From: Sipunculus nudus
Lineage: Eukaryota > Annelida > Sipuncula > Golfingiida > Sipunculidae
Reading direction: 5' to 3'
Assembly (NCBI GenBank): GCA_026874595.1
Contig: CM049314.1
Coordinates: 1,139,318-1,203,317, forward strand
DNA: 64,000 nucleotides
How positions within the stretch are numbered: position 1 is the first letter of the stretch; each line of letters opens with the position of its first letter. Position numbers and translations under genes: made by a program. The notes below the pieces were generated by a model. The model saw only the letters and a program-made list of their open reading frames with translations, did not search any database and was not told the DNA's origin. Below, piece by piece: positions 31,861 through 42,133 of the stretch.

Positions 31861-33926
31861 AAGATCCACATAATAAAAGGTATACAGGTCCACATAATAC
31901 ATGTAATAGATATAGAGGTACAAGATCCACATTGTAATAGATATACAGGTACAAGGTCCACATAATAATAGATATACAGGTCCACATAATAATAGATATA
32001 CAGGTACAAGGTCCACATAATAATAGATATACAGGTTCACATAATAATAGATATAGAGGTACAAGGTCCACATAATAATAGATATACAGGTTCACATAAT
32101 AATAGATATAGAGGTACAAGGTCCACATAATAATAGATATACAGGTTCACATAATAATAGATATAGAGGTACAAGGTCCATACAATAATATATATTCAGG
32201 TACAAGGTTCACATTGTAATAGATATACAGGTGCAAGGTCCACAGAATAATAGATATAGAGGTACAAGGTCCACATAATAATAGATATACAGGTACAAGG
32301 TCCACATAATAATAGATATACAGGTACAAGGTCCACATAATAATAGATATACAGGTACAAGGTCCACAGAATAATAGATATAGAGGTACAAGTTCCATAC
32401 AATAATATATATTCAGGTACAAGGTTCACATAATAATAAATATACAGGTAGAAGGTCAATTAAATTTACAATCTATTATAGTAGAACATGTTTAATAAGG
32501 TCATGCCTGGGACTTTATACAGGTGGCCGTACTAAAGGTGTATTGAAACAGGAGACATGCTTCGGGAGAGATCACCATATGGATATAGGGATTCTGGAAA
32601 TACGTTAAAAGATATTACAACTAAAGTTATCACATATAATCTTAAAAGGATATGGCAAGCGAAGGGAATTATTCCAGCAAACCGCAAAGTGATCAATGTA
32701 TTTTCTAAATACAATACCAGAATTGGAATATCACCTATATGACCCCGTGCGAGTTAATACCTATATCGCAAAATAACTTGGCATTCATTGCATATCTGTA
32801 TACATATCCAAATAAATCATGTTGTCCGACAACAGGTACAACTCACAAACGTATTAAATTTGAATTGAGTAAAATACAATATATTTAAAGTTCTGGTCAT
32901 TCTGAACTAGATTCAAGCGTTATTTAACACTGTGACAGTTTCTAGGCAAGTGTATCTGAGATCAAATGGAACGAGTACATATGAATTAAACCCATGCAGT
33001 TGTAAATTTATCGCCCTTACACATCCTGCTACCGTCAGTCGTAATATTTCTGTAAAGGAATCGGTACTCGTAAAAGTGCAATGTGTTACAACTGATATAA
33101 CGTGACCATGCGTTAAGATCGCTAACCATTAAAAAGCGAACAGCACATCTCGAAAAATTATTTTAAGTTTTTATTCATATTTAAAACAGTATATCTGCGC
33201 CTGGTTTGAGTGCAGTCTTCCATTTTTGTATAGAATGTATCGTTTTGAAATATTCTTATTCAAAGTATCACAGCAAAAAATGTCATTCTTTAGTGGAACG
33301 GTGTTTAAAGGCGCTAGGAGGACACGTTCTGCAATGGCACCAGTATAGACTGTGACTAGTCAGGGTCTTATAGGTCATTAACACTCATTAACAACAGAAA
33401 TATATGTCACCACAAAAAAAAAATAATGCACAGCCAAAAAAAGCCAAAAATAGAACCATGTGGAACAGAGCAAGACCAAAAAACACTGAACAAGCCATCT
33501 TCTCTGGGATTTTAAAGTTGACACTTTTTTTTTTTTGCTAACGTGGTTATAAGAAGCACGAGATCTATACATTGAATCACGTGAAGAGTGACAAGAATAA
33601 AATATCATCTGCGATTCCAGTCTAGATTTATATGTACACCATTCATTATAAAAATATCGCTGTAATTAAACAGAAAGTTATCACCAGGTTTTAATCCAGG
33701 TTCGATAACATAACTTACACGAATCCACAATATTCAGATTCTTAAATATTTCTAACTGACCTTTAGCGAGACGATCCCCAGTGGCCTAGTGACGTCGTGG
33801 TAAAGAAGTCTACATCTTGCATGTATTTGAGCTATTGGACAGTTGTGACACTACCTCATCTTACTGAATCACAGAGCTCGCAGTTCAGGTGCATAGGGAG
33901 TATAACAATGCATATGTACAGTCGTA

Positions 33927-33960
<34 letters not shown>

Positions 33961-33961
33961 T
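33927..33961. repeat. Compound (AT)n(TG)n microsatellite
   Basis: An alternating AT run passes directly into about nine TG dinucleotides. It is a simple compound microsatellite and probably length-polymorphic. Confidence 0.95.
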
Positions 33962-34329
33962 TATATAATTAGAATAAGTTGTATGTTTAACCAGTCAAAC
34001 GCATGCATAAACACTTGTATAAATATATAAAGGTAAATCCATGTGGACCATCTCTAAGATTCTAAAACCATACCTCACTCCGTCCAACTATTCACCAGAT
34101 ATACATAGACCATTCCCCTGGTACGGATTGATAACGGATAATGGCCCTTGTTATAGACCTTGCGGTTGACGTTGACAGATTGGATGACGGCCGGGTTAAG
34201 TTCCATACGTGAGATGCCACACCCAGGGAATACATACCTTATGTAGACACCTGATAAAGCAGATAATTGCTTGATAATGACGTCATAAGAATCAGCTTAA
34301 GCTGAAGTAACATACTGTGGTTGGCTTTA

Positions 34330-34400
34330 TTTTCGCGAGGATGAAATTTCGCGATTTCTTCATTTTGAACGTTTCGCGGGGGTTTAATTTTCGCGACTGC
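34330..34400. other. Block of four TTCGCG boxes
   Basis: TTCGCG occurs at 34332, 34348, 34373 and 34390, giving start-to-start spacings of 16, 25 and 17 bp. This is strikingly CpG-rich in AT-rich, CpG-poor surroundings. It may be a fragment of a dispersed repeat or a regulatory block. I do not recognise a named family. Confidence 0.5.
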
Positions 34401-34573
34401 ACTATAGAACCTATAAAGCCGAAGTACAGTAGCATCTGTATTGATTTTATATTTAGAATGAATCCTACAATGCCTCACTCATTTCTGGTTCAGTCACTAA
34501 ACTTGTGACATGCCCAGTTAATATATTCAGTGTGTCACGGTGATCAGGGTGTGTTTTACAATAATGAATGGAT

Positions 34574-35668
34574 GTATGTATGGGACAGGTCTGATGCCAT
34601 GCACAGATTAGGTTGTGTATGTGTGGGACAGGTCTGATGCCATGCACAGATTAGGTTGAGTATGTGTGGGACAGGTCTGATGCCATGCACAGATTAGGTT
34701 GTGTATGTGTGGGACAGGTCTGATGCCATGCACAGATTAGGTTGTGTATGTATGGGACAGGTCTGATGCCATGCACAGATTAGGTTGTGTATGTATGGGA
34801 CAGGTCTGATGCCATGCACAGATTAGGTAATGTATGTATGGGACAGGTCTGATGCCATGCACAGATTAGGTTGTGTATGTATGGGACAGGTCTGATGCCA
34901 TGCACAGATTAGGTTGTGTATGTATGGGACAGGTCTGATGCCATGCACAGATTAGGTTGTGTATATATGGGACAGGTCTGATGCCATGCACAGATTAGGT
35001 TGTGTATGTATGGGACAGGTCTGATGCCATGCACAGATTAGGTTGTGTATGTATGGGACAGGTCTGATGCCATGCACAGATTAGGTTGTGTATGTATGGG
35101 ACAGGTCTGATGCCATGCACAGATTAGGTTGTGTATGTATGGGACAGGTCTGATGCCATGCACAGATTAGGTTGTGTATGTATGGGACAGGTCTGATGCC
35201 ATGCACAGATTAGGTTGTGTATCTATGGGACAGGTCTGATGCCATGCACAGATTAGGTTGTGTATGTATGGGACCGGTCTGATGCCATGCACAGATTAGG
35301 TTGTGTATATATGGGACCGGTCTGATGCCATGCACAGATTAGGTTGTGTATGTATGGGACAGGTCTGATGCCATGCACAGATTAGGTTGTGTATGTATGG
35401 GACAGGTCTGATGCCATGCACAGATTAGGTTGTGTATGTATGGGACAGGTCTGATGCCATGCACAGATTAGGTTGTGTATGTATGGGACAGGTCTGATGC
35501 CATGCACAGATTAGGTTGTGTATGTGTGGGACAGGTCTGATGCCATGCACAGATTAGGTTGTGTATGTATGGGACAGGTCTGATGCCATGCACAGATTAG
35601 GTTGTGTATGTATGGGACAGGTCTGATGCCATGCACAGATTAGTATGTGTATGTATGGGACAGGTCTG
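34574..35668. repeat. 43-bp minisatellite, about 25 copies
   Basis: Tandem 43-bp unit containing GGGACAGGTCTGATGCCATG, then CACAGATTAGGTTGTGTATG and a short variable TAT or TGT tail. Copies are very homogeneous. Differences are mostly single substitutions such as GTATGTGT against GTATGTAT, or GGACCGG against GGACAGG at about 35272 and 35315. The last copy breaks off at GGTCTGAC and runs straight into the 79-bp array. Confidence 0.95.
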
Positions 35669-36640
35669 ACGCTATTATAAAAAACAGGGAACTTACAATA
35701 ATTCTGGTTAAGTCAGTATCAATGTCAGCTAAGCTCAGGCGTCGACCACGCTATTATAAAAAACAGGGAGCTTACAATGATTCTGGTTAAGTCAGTATCA
35801 ATGTCAGCTAAGCTCAGGTTTCGACGACGCTATTATAAAAAACAGGGAACTTACAATGATTCTGGTTAAGTCAGTATCAATGTCAGCTAAGCTCAGGTGT
35901 CGACGACGCTGTTATAAAAAAACAGGGAGCTTACAATGATTCTGGTTAAGTCAGTATCAATGTCAGCTAAGCTCAGGCGTCGACGACGCTATTATAAAAA
36001 ACAGGGAGCTTACAATGATTCTGGTTAAGTCAGTATCAATGTCAGCTAAGCTCAGGTGTCGACGACGCTATTATAAAAAACAGGGAGCTTAAAATGATTC
36101 TAGTTAAGTCAGTATCAATGTCAGCTTAGCTCAGGTGTCGACGACGCTATTATAAAAAAACAGGGAGCTTACAATGATTGGTTTAGTCAGTATCAATGTC
36201 AGCTAAGCTCAGGTGTCGACGACGCTATTATAAAAACAGGGAGCTTAAAATGGTTCTTGTTAAGTCAGTATCAATGTCAGCAAAGCTCAGGTGTCGACGA
36301 CGCTATTATAAAAAACAGGGAGCTTACAATGATTCTGGTCAATTCAATATCAATGTCAGCTAAGCTCAGGTGTCAACGACGCTATTATAAAAAAACAGGG
36401 AGCTTACAATGATTCTGGTCAATTCAGTATCAATGTCAGCTAAGCTCAGGTGTCAACGACGCTATTATAAAAAAACAGGGAGCTTACAATGATTCTGGTC
36501 AATTCAGTATCAATGTCAGCTAAGCTCAGGTGTCGACGACGCTATTATAAAAAAAAACAGGGAGCTTACAATGATTCTTGTTAAGTCAGTATCGATGTCA
36601 GCTAGGCTCAGGTGTCGACGACGGTAGTTTACAACGATTC
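35669..36640. repeat. 79-bp minisatellite, about 12 copies
   Basis: Tandem unit of about 79 bp with CGCTATTATAAAAAACAGGG, a TTACAATGATTCTGG core, CAGTATCAATGTCAGCTAAG and a GTCGACGA end. Copies differ by A-run length (5-8) and substitutions; the 3' copies (about 36600 on) are degenerate. It starts on the same GACG at which the 43-bp array stops. Diverged copies of the same unit reappear at 46996-47190 in the same orientation. Confidence 0.93.
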
Positions 36641-36819
36641 TTGTTAAGTTAGTATCAAATATCATCCAAGCCTAGGCGTCATCGACGCTTTTATAAAACA
36701 AGTGACCCATGGCTCATGACGCTCAGCTGACAAGAATAAGATAATGGCCTATTTTTACAACTTTTGTCTAATTTAGAAGAAAATGATTGCAAATGTTGTT
36801 TAAATTTTGGGTAGAGGAA

Positions 36820-37190
36820 GTAGTCCATGGGCCAGAGTAAATGTTAGTACCACCCAGGGTGGCAGAAGTTTAGTAGGTTTTTATCAGAGGTCTGTGTCTA
36901 TAGATGATATATTGGTATGATAACTTCAAAACCCTGCTTGAAAATTTAAACTTTAAGCTGCATCGACTTTTCCACAGTATATTTAGTTAATAACCTCATG
37001 AATACAAAGAAATTATAACAAAGTTGTTCTCAATAGATAGCTAAGATCCAGGGCTTTTTGCTGGTATGTCAAATGTTGTAGTTTTATGCATTTATATTCA
37101 TTGGCAGATACTAATATTTACTCCTACCCCTTAAAACTGACGAAAGTTCTGTATTTTTATTTTTGTCAGCTCCTTATCTGGAACCTATGT
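36820..37190 (+). repeat. Left arm of diverged inverted repeat
   Basis: Matches the reverse complement of 45785-46207 along its length. Shared blocks include AGTCCATGGGCC, CAGGGTGGCA, AAATTTAAACTTTAA, ACTTTTCCACAGTAT, GTTAATAAC, CTCAATAGATAG, GGCAGATAC and CTACCCCTTAAAACTG. Identity is roughly 70-75% by eye, with small indels. The two arms bracket about 8.6 kb that includes the retrotransposon. This could be two oppositely oriented copies of an unidentified dispersed repeat, or the remains of a larger inverted structure. Confidence 0.75.
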
Positions 37191-38202
37191 TTGTTTCGTT
37201 ATGGTTTTTAACTGTTTCATGATTTGCTTGGGACAGTACTTGATTTTTTTTTTGCTGTTTTTTTTAACTCTTGCATGGAATATGATGCACAATGAAGGAC
37301 TAATATTGGCGATGCCATTCCATATCAGATACCGGCTGTCAAAGGTATTTGTGCAAGACGAGTAGGATAATCGGGGTACCGACGTTCAATATATGATTTC
37401 AACTTTCAAATAAGTACTGTTTTACATATATTTTACTTGTTACATATATAAACATTTTATATATTCAACCCCCTTAATTGGCAGTGCCTCTTATTAAAAG
37501 TTCAGTTAACACCATCCTTTTTTGTTCCTGATCTTCACTTGCAATGAAATTTCAAACAGCAGTAATTCATACAATTCTGGCCTTGGCATACAGTGTTCTG
37601 GCATACACTAGCATACAAATAAAATCGTCAGCGAACCCGTGTGCAATCCAAAACAAGGCTTGCAGGCCTTATGCGAGCCTGTGCAATATGATATTCATCA
37701 GGCATAATGTTTACATGATAATATGCTTGACCATTATTGGAAAAGTACTTGAAATATTTTCCCTCCCTTCCTGATGCCTTTTTTTGCGGACCAATGTTAG
37801 CTGCAACACAGAATTTAGCTCAGTTGACTATAAGTCATCTGAGCTATAGTTTTGGTCCATATTCCAAAGTTCGGCATACTGTTAGATGTCCCAAAAATCT
37901 CGTGTCAAACCGAAAACTTCGTCATTGGGGTTTCGTTTGCTAAGAGAAATAAAGGAAAAAACCTCAATTTTCCATTAAAAACTTATTACCACACTTCAGG
38001 ACTACCTAATATCAACTTATCTGTTTTTCTTAATATTTACCATAACTTTTGTCCTATATATTTCTTATATACATGTCACAAATTAATAAATATTGTGTTA
38101 TTTCTAAACGTTATTGGCCCTATAAAATAGCTCACTTTGTAAAAATTTGGAAACAATTTACTCACATAACATGATAATTCTTTAAGCTAGAGACTCCTTT
38201 TA
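37191..38202. other. Unique AT-rich spacer
   Basis: I see no convincing gene. Short ORFs at 37544-37774, 37737-37943 and 37852-38130 overlap each other in different frames and match nothing I recognise. The stretch separates the left inverted arm from the retrotransposon's 5' LTR. Confidence 0.55.
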
Positions 38203-38494
38203 GGTATTGTTACAGATGTCTCTTTTATTGTATGTGTATGTGCAGCGTTAGCAATGGCCGTTGCCATGACGGCATAGCCCGGCCCACACGTAGGGTCTGA
38301 CTTGTACACAGCGTTCATGCTAGTCTGGGGCTTTCTCGCCTGGCCGAGCTGGGCCGTCTCACGTGTGAACCCTGACATGTAGAAACACAGCATTCTTGTT
38401 CTAGATGTTTCCTGCAACGTGTGTGTACTGTGTATTATGTATTGTTCTTTAGATTTTTCGGAAAATGGAAAGTTCTCGGCTTGAGATGAGAAGC

Positions 38495-38502
38495 TATAAA
38501 TC
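38495..38502 (+). promoter_or_regulatory. TATA-like box of 5' LTR
   Basis: TATAAATC follows GATGAGAAGC. The 3' LTR has TATAAATA at the equivalent place, so the last base probably mutated here. It would set the start of the genomic transcript. Confidence 0.6.
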
Positions 38503-38916
38503 GGGGCTGTGTTTAGGCCCAGGAGGAGAGGAGAGAAATATTCCAGCGGACACAGAAGCGTGTAAGTCATTTGTGGACCTTTTCCGATAAGTGCGGGAAT
38601 TATACATTTTCTTCTAAATTTGTGACGGATTTTATATAGTCTTCAGTTTGCCTTTCGGATCACTGCCAGGATTTCACTTTGGATTACAGTAGATTGATTT
38701 TATGATTTCATTGGACTGTTATTCTCTTAGAAGATTTGTGTGAACTGTTCATCCGGTTTATACATTTAAAGGACTTGTCGCTGTGACAATGGTGGTATCC
38801 AGGTACTGTGCACTTTGTTTATTATGCTGTGTGATTATATTGATTTGCTGTTATACTGCTGTTGTACTGTGTAATTGTATTGATTTAGTGTATTGTAATT
38901 ATAGGGATGTTTTAAG

Positions 38917-38922
38917 AATAAA
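38917..38922 (+). promoter_or_regulatory. LTR polyadenylation signal AATAAA (5' copy)
   Basis: AATAAA lies about 420 bp downstream of the TATA-like box and is conserved in the 3' LTR at 44389. This is consistent with polyadenylation of the retroelement RNA. Confidence 0.5.
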
Positions 38923-39094
38923 TTATAGTTATTTGTTAACAAAAAGCCACTGACTTTTGATTTCATTCCCCCTAGACATTTCTCGCTGCCTAGTGTTACA
39001 GAATCTGATTTTATTTTTTTTTCTCCATGACAAATTAAGCTTATGCTCGTCTCGCATACGTGATCTGTTGATATTATGTTCCGTAACATAAAAT

Positions 39095-39112
39095 TGTGGG
39101 CTCGTCTGGAGG
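39095..39112 (+). other. Primer-binding site, tRNA-Pro-like
   Basis: Six bases after the LTR end, TGTGGGCTCGTCTGG matches 13 of its 15 bases to the complement of the 3' end of tRNA-Pro, the primer used by murine leukaemia virus among others. Position and complementarity support a minus-strand primer site, with two substitutions here plus mismatches at the far end. Confidence 0.6.
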
Positions 39113-39253
39113 ACTTAATAGTTTTGAATATTTATTACGCCTTGACCTAGACACATTGTTTACAATACATTGTTTACAAGACTACATTGTTTACATTACA
39201 TTGTTTACAGGATTTATCTCAGTGGTTTTTTGTTATTGTTTTAACATCTTAAC

Positions 39254-40480
39254 ATGGCAGATTTCACATCTAAGACATTTGTTGATGATCCCCACCCTTA
39301 TCAACTTGAACAGTTGACAAAAGATTAGTTGTTGCGTTTGGGACAACACTTAGGGCTAAGTGTGAAAAAAGCTTTGAGAAAGCCTGATATCATTGCTAAA
39401 ATCATGCAAGATCTAGTTAGCAAAGGTTTAACTGAAGAGAGTGAAGTGGAAACATAAAAATGACAGCCTTTCTACGCAATTAGAATTTAAAAAGTTTGAA
39501 ATGCAACATGAGCTAGCATTAAAAGAGAGGGAATTAAAAAATAAAAAGAAATAGAAAGAGAGAGACTAGAAAAAGAAATAGACAGAGACAGAATAGAAAA
39601 GAATAGAGAAATTGAGTTAAAACTACTGGAGTTAGAAAGACTAAAACTAGAACATAGTCTATGTGCTGCCCCAACTCACAGTTTTGATGTTGCTAAACAC
39701 AAAAGACTTGTCCCACCTTTTCAAGAAAAAGAGGTTGATAAATATCTCTTACACTTTGAGAAAGTAGCTGAAAATTTAAAATGGCCTAAGGAAAATGCGA
39801 CTATGCTGTTACAAAGTGTATTGACTGGAAAGGTCAGAGAAATTCATACAGAGCTTTCACTAGAAGCCGCTGCTGACTATGACCATGATAAACGGTTAAT
39901 CCTAAAAGGTTATGAGTTAGTTCCGGAGGCTTACCGCCAGAAATTCAGAAACTGGGAAAAGCGCAAAGAACAGACCTACGTAGAAATTTCTAGGACAAAA
40001 GAGCAGTTGTTTGATCGCTGGTGTAGTTCTAAAAATGTTATGAAAGATTATGACAATTTGCACCAGTTGATTTTGCTTGAAGAATTTAAGCGCTGCATTA
40101 ACGCAGATGTTAAAACTTTTCTTGATGAGAAAAGTCCTGAAGACTTGACATGGGTGCTCAATTTGCTGGTGATTATTCATTAACACACAAAATGCCTTTA
40201 CTAGCAAATCAAACCAGTTATTCACAAACAAGAATGTAAATCAGTATGGTCAAAAGAAGTTTAAAGCGCAGTCACCTAGTAGCCCTGATAAGTCCATTGC
40301 TACACCTCAGTCCACGTCCACTGTGTCAACAAAGACCAGTCATTTGCAAAGAAAATCTGTAATTACTGCAAGAGGGAAGGTCATCTAATATCTGACCACT
40401 GGAAACTTGAGAATAAACCAAATAACAAAACTTCTGGTTTTGTTTCAAAATCTATGCATACCACAGTACAAGACCCAGGC
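39254..40480 (+). pseudogene. gag remnant: SAP-like N-terminus, coiled coil, SCAN-like capsid, zinc knuckle
   Basis: The ATG at 39254 (MADFTSK) is the likely original start, but the frame hits TAG at 39326 and TAA at 39455. The N-terminal segment LSVKKALRKPDIIAKIM looks like the short SAP-type helix pair seen in related fish gags. A charged Lys/Glu/Arg-rich coiled coil follows (about 39480-39660), with further frame changes. The best-preserved part, about 39660-40183, is open and contains VPEAYRQKFRNW, FDRWC and LLEEFKRC, the hallmarks of a SCAN-like capsid C-terminal domain. A zinc knuckle at 40358-40399 reads C-X2-C-X4-H-X4-H, so the fourth ligand is His instead of the usual Cys. Known: SCAN domains of vertebrate zinc-finger proteins are thought to derive from Gmr1-like capsids. 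This copy cannot make a full protein. Confidence 0.85.
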
Positions 40481-40797
40481 TCTTTTCATGTGAATAAGGG
40501 GTACAACTCCTTTATTGACGCTAATAAAGAGTTTGATGCTACGTAGCCCAACGTGCTGTCTGAATCTAAAGAAGAATCCGTAGCTTGTGGGGTATAAAAC
40601 TCAGTTGATTCCTGCGAGGAATTTAACAAGGCTAGGTCCTTTCAGGACTTCTGCGAGGAGTATCCTTTAAAAATGCTAAGTCCCTCAATGACTTAAAAAT
40701 ATGAGATCAATATGAGAGTATTTCAAATGCGGCCAGGTCCTCTTATGACAAACAGAAGTTTGTTTCTGCTGAGGAAAAGATTCCTCTGTTTACTCCA
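40481..40797 (+). other. gag-integrase linker; protease not found
   Basis: In this clade an aspartic protease is expected between the zinc knuckle and integrase. The interval between the knuckle (40399) and the first integrase block is only about 400 bp. It has stops (for example TAG at 40544), imperfect acidic Ser/Glu-rich repeats and no D-T/S-G motif in any plus-strand frame I read. A deletion of the protease is the simplest explanation; extreme decay is the alternative. Confidence 0.55.
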
Positions 40798-42133
40798 ATG
40801 AGGAGTTTGAAAGTAAAAAAGGATGTAGATTCCTTTAATGACTCTGAAAAAGAGTTTATGACTGACACTGTTTGTTTCTATGTTAAAAATGGAGTGCTTA
40901 TGCGGAAATGGCGACCACCTGATGTATGTGCTGATGATAAGTGGGCCATCAAACATCAAATAGTAATTCCCAAAAGATATCGCAGTGAAATTCTAAGCAT
41001 GGCACATGAGGCTCTTTTATCTGGCATCTAGGTATAAATAAAACTTATCAGAATGTTAGTTCACACTTCTGTTGGCCTTACCTCAGGAGTGATGATGTAC
41101 AATATTGTAAATCATGCCACACATGCCAGATGGTAGGCAAGCCCAATCAGAATCCTCCTACGGCCCCACTTAGGCCTATTCCTGATTTCAAGGAACCTTT
41201 TAGTAGGATTATTGTTGACTGTGTTGGACCACTGTCCAAAACAAAATCTGGACATGAATTCTTGCTGACAATTATGTTCGCATCTACCAGGTTCCCTTAA
41301 GGAATACCATTGCGCAAAATTAATGCGAAAAGTGTTGTCAAAGCTCTGACCAAGTTCTTTTACTACTTTTGGATTACCAAAGTGCGTCCAGTCTGACAAA
41401 GGGTCTAATTTTATGTCTGGATTATTCCAACAAATTATGGCTGAGCTGGGTATAAAACAGTAAAGCTCTTCGCCATACCATCCAGAAACTCAGGGGGCCC
41501 TCGAGCGTTTTTACCAGACAATAAAAAACATGATTAGGACTTATTCTTATGACACACAGAAAGACTGGGATGAAGGAATCCACCTATTGCTGTTTCCTCT
41601 CAGAGAATCCTTCCAAGAGTCCTCTGGTTTCAGTCCCTTTGAATTATATTTTAGACACTCAATTCGCGGTCCATTAAATTGCTTAAAGAAAAACTCTTTT
41701 GTGAAAATCCTGATTCTCTTAGTTTGTTGCAGTATGTCTCAGACTTTTGCACTAAACTACACAATGCTTGTTAGATTGCAAAGTCTAATCTAAATCTTCA
41801 CAAAGTAAAATGAAAACAAAGTATGACAAGCACACTGTAAGTAGGACGTTTGATCCTTGTGAAAAGGTCCTTGCCTTACTACCTATCCCTGGCAGACCTC
41901 TGCAAGCTAGGTATTTTGGTCCATACATTGTTGACAAGAAAGTCAGTGATTTAAATTACACCCTGTTGCCACCAGATAGGCGTAAGAAGAAACAACTGTG
42001 CCATGTTAACATATTGAAACCATATTATGACAGAAATAGCACATCACATGTTGTACATAATGTTACTGCTGTTAATTGTGTAAAAACTGACCCTGACCCA
42101 GTTAAAGTAGAACTGATTGTAATTGTGATGTAG
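40798..42133 (+). pseudogene. Integrase remnant (HHCC, DDE core, GPY/F)
   Basis: The zinc-binding domain has His at 41005 and 41025, 20 nt apart, so one base is missing and the frame ends at TAG 41029. The paired Cys codons lie at 41115 and 41124. The catalytic core shows Asp at 41217 (context IIVDCVGPL), Asp at 41395 and Glu at 41503. The last two are exactly 35 residues apart (D-X35-E), and the first two are about 59 apart. In-frame stops include 41287 and 41461, and a frameshift lies before the second Asp. The C-terminal GPY/F module (ARYFGPYIV, then QLCHVNILKPY) is intact in the open stretch 41810-42133. The enzyme would insert the cDNA into host DNA, but this copy is broken. Its position upstream of RT is the diagnostic oddity. 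Confidence 0.88.

Larger units (their letters stand above)
1..32457. repeat. Giant satellite array of 31-bp monomers
   Basis: Continuous tandem array of roughly a thousand monomers (estimated from length). The commonest monomer is 31 bp. It contains AGATATAGAGG, TACAAGGTCC and an ACATAATAAT tail. A 24-bp variant lacks one 7-bp GGTACAA-like block. Other variants carry an ACATGT insertion (CACATAATACATGTAATAG), GGTCAACAG in place of GGTCCACAT, or ACATTGTAAT in place of ACATAATAAT. The plus strand has stops in every frame (TAATAATAG). The minus strand has almost none, which explains the many long minus-strand ORFs. The array extends past the left edge. Its right edge is sharp: the last monomers at about 32400-32457 decay into unique sequence. 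Function is unknown; size and hierarchy fit a heterochromatic or pericentromeric satellite, but nothing in the sequence proves that. Confidence 0.97.
32458..34573. other. Mostly unique AT-rich intergenic DNA
   Basis: No gene is supported. The longest open frames are 60-79 codons, overlap on opposite strands (for example 32557-32742 plus and 32532-32714 minus), and have no recognisable domain, start context or compositional bias. A-rich and T-rich tracts lie at about 33413-33424 and 33526-33537. The microsatellite and TTCGCG block in this stretch are listed separately. Confidence 0.6.
38208..39088 (+). repeat. 5' LTR (881 bp)
   Basis: Begins TGTTAC and ends GTAACA, a perfect 6-bp terminal inverted repeat. 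It matches 43678-44547, with several dozen substitutions and small indels (very roughly 93% identity by eye). It contains a TATA-like TATAAATC at 38495 and an AATAAA at 38917, giving a plausible U3-R-U5 layout. The divergence between the LTRs implies an old insertion. Confidence 0.93.

Noticed and set aside
1-32457. Telomeric repeat or centromere identity of the 31-bp satellite
   Set aside because: No TTAGGG-type motif and no CENP-B-like box were seen. Centromere function cannot be inferred from sequence alone.
32557-32742. 61-codon plus-strand ORF next to the satellite end
   Set aside because: It is overlapped by a 60-codon ORF on the other strand, with no domain and no coding bias.
33780-33900. 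Possible tRNA-derived SINE head (GTGGCCTAGTGACGTCGTGG)
   Set aside because: The B-box is poor and no tail or target duplication could be identified.
34574-36640. CRISPR array
   Set aside because: Repeats are direct head-to-tail with no unique spacers, and the context is eukaryotic.
37544-37774. 76-codon ORF with a hydrophobic N-terminus resembling a secreted peptide
   Set aside because: No homology is recognised, other frames overlap it, and nothing supports expression. The hydrophobic start is common in AT-rich DNA.
37828-37905. tRNA-like TTAGCTCAGTTGA (A-box resemblance)
   Set aside because: I could not fold a cloverleaf and found no B-box GGTTCRANNCC at the right distance. At best it is a decayed tRNA-derived SINE.
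38187-38570. 127-codon minus-strand ORF
   Set aside because: It is antisense to the 5' LTR and is not preserved in the 3' LTR, so it is a chance open frame.
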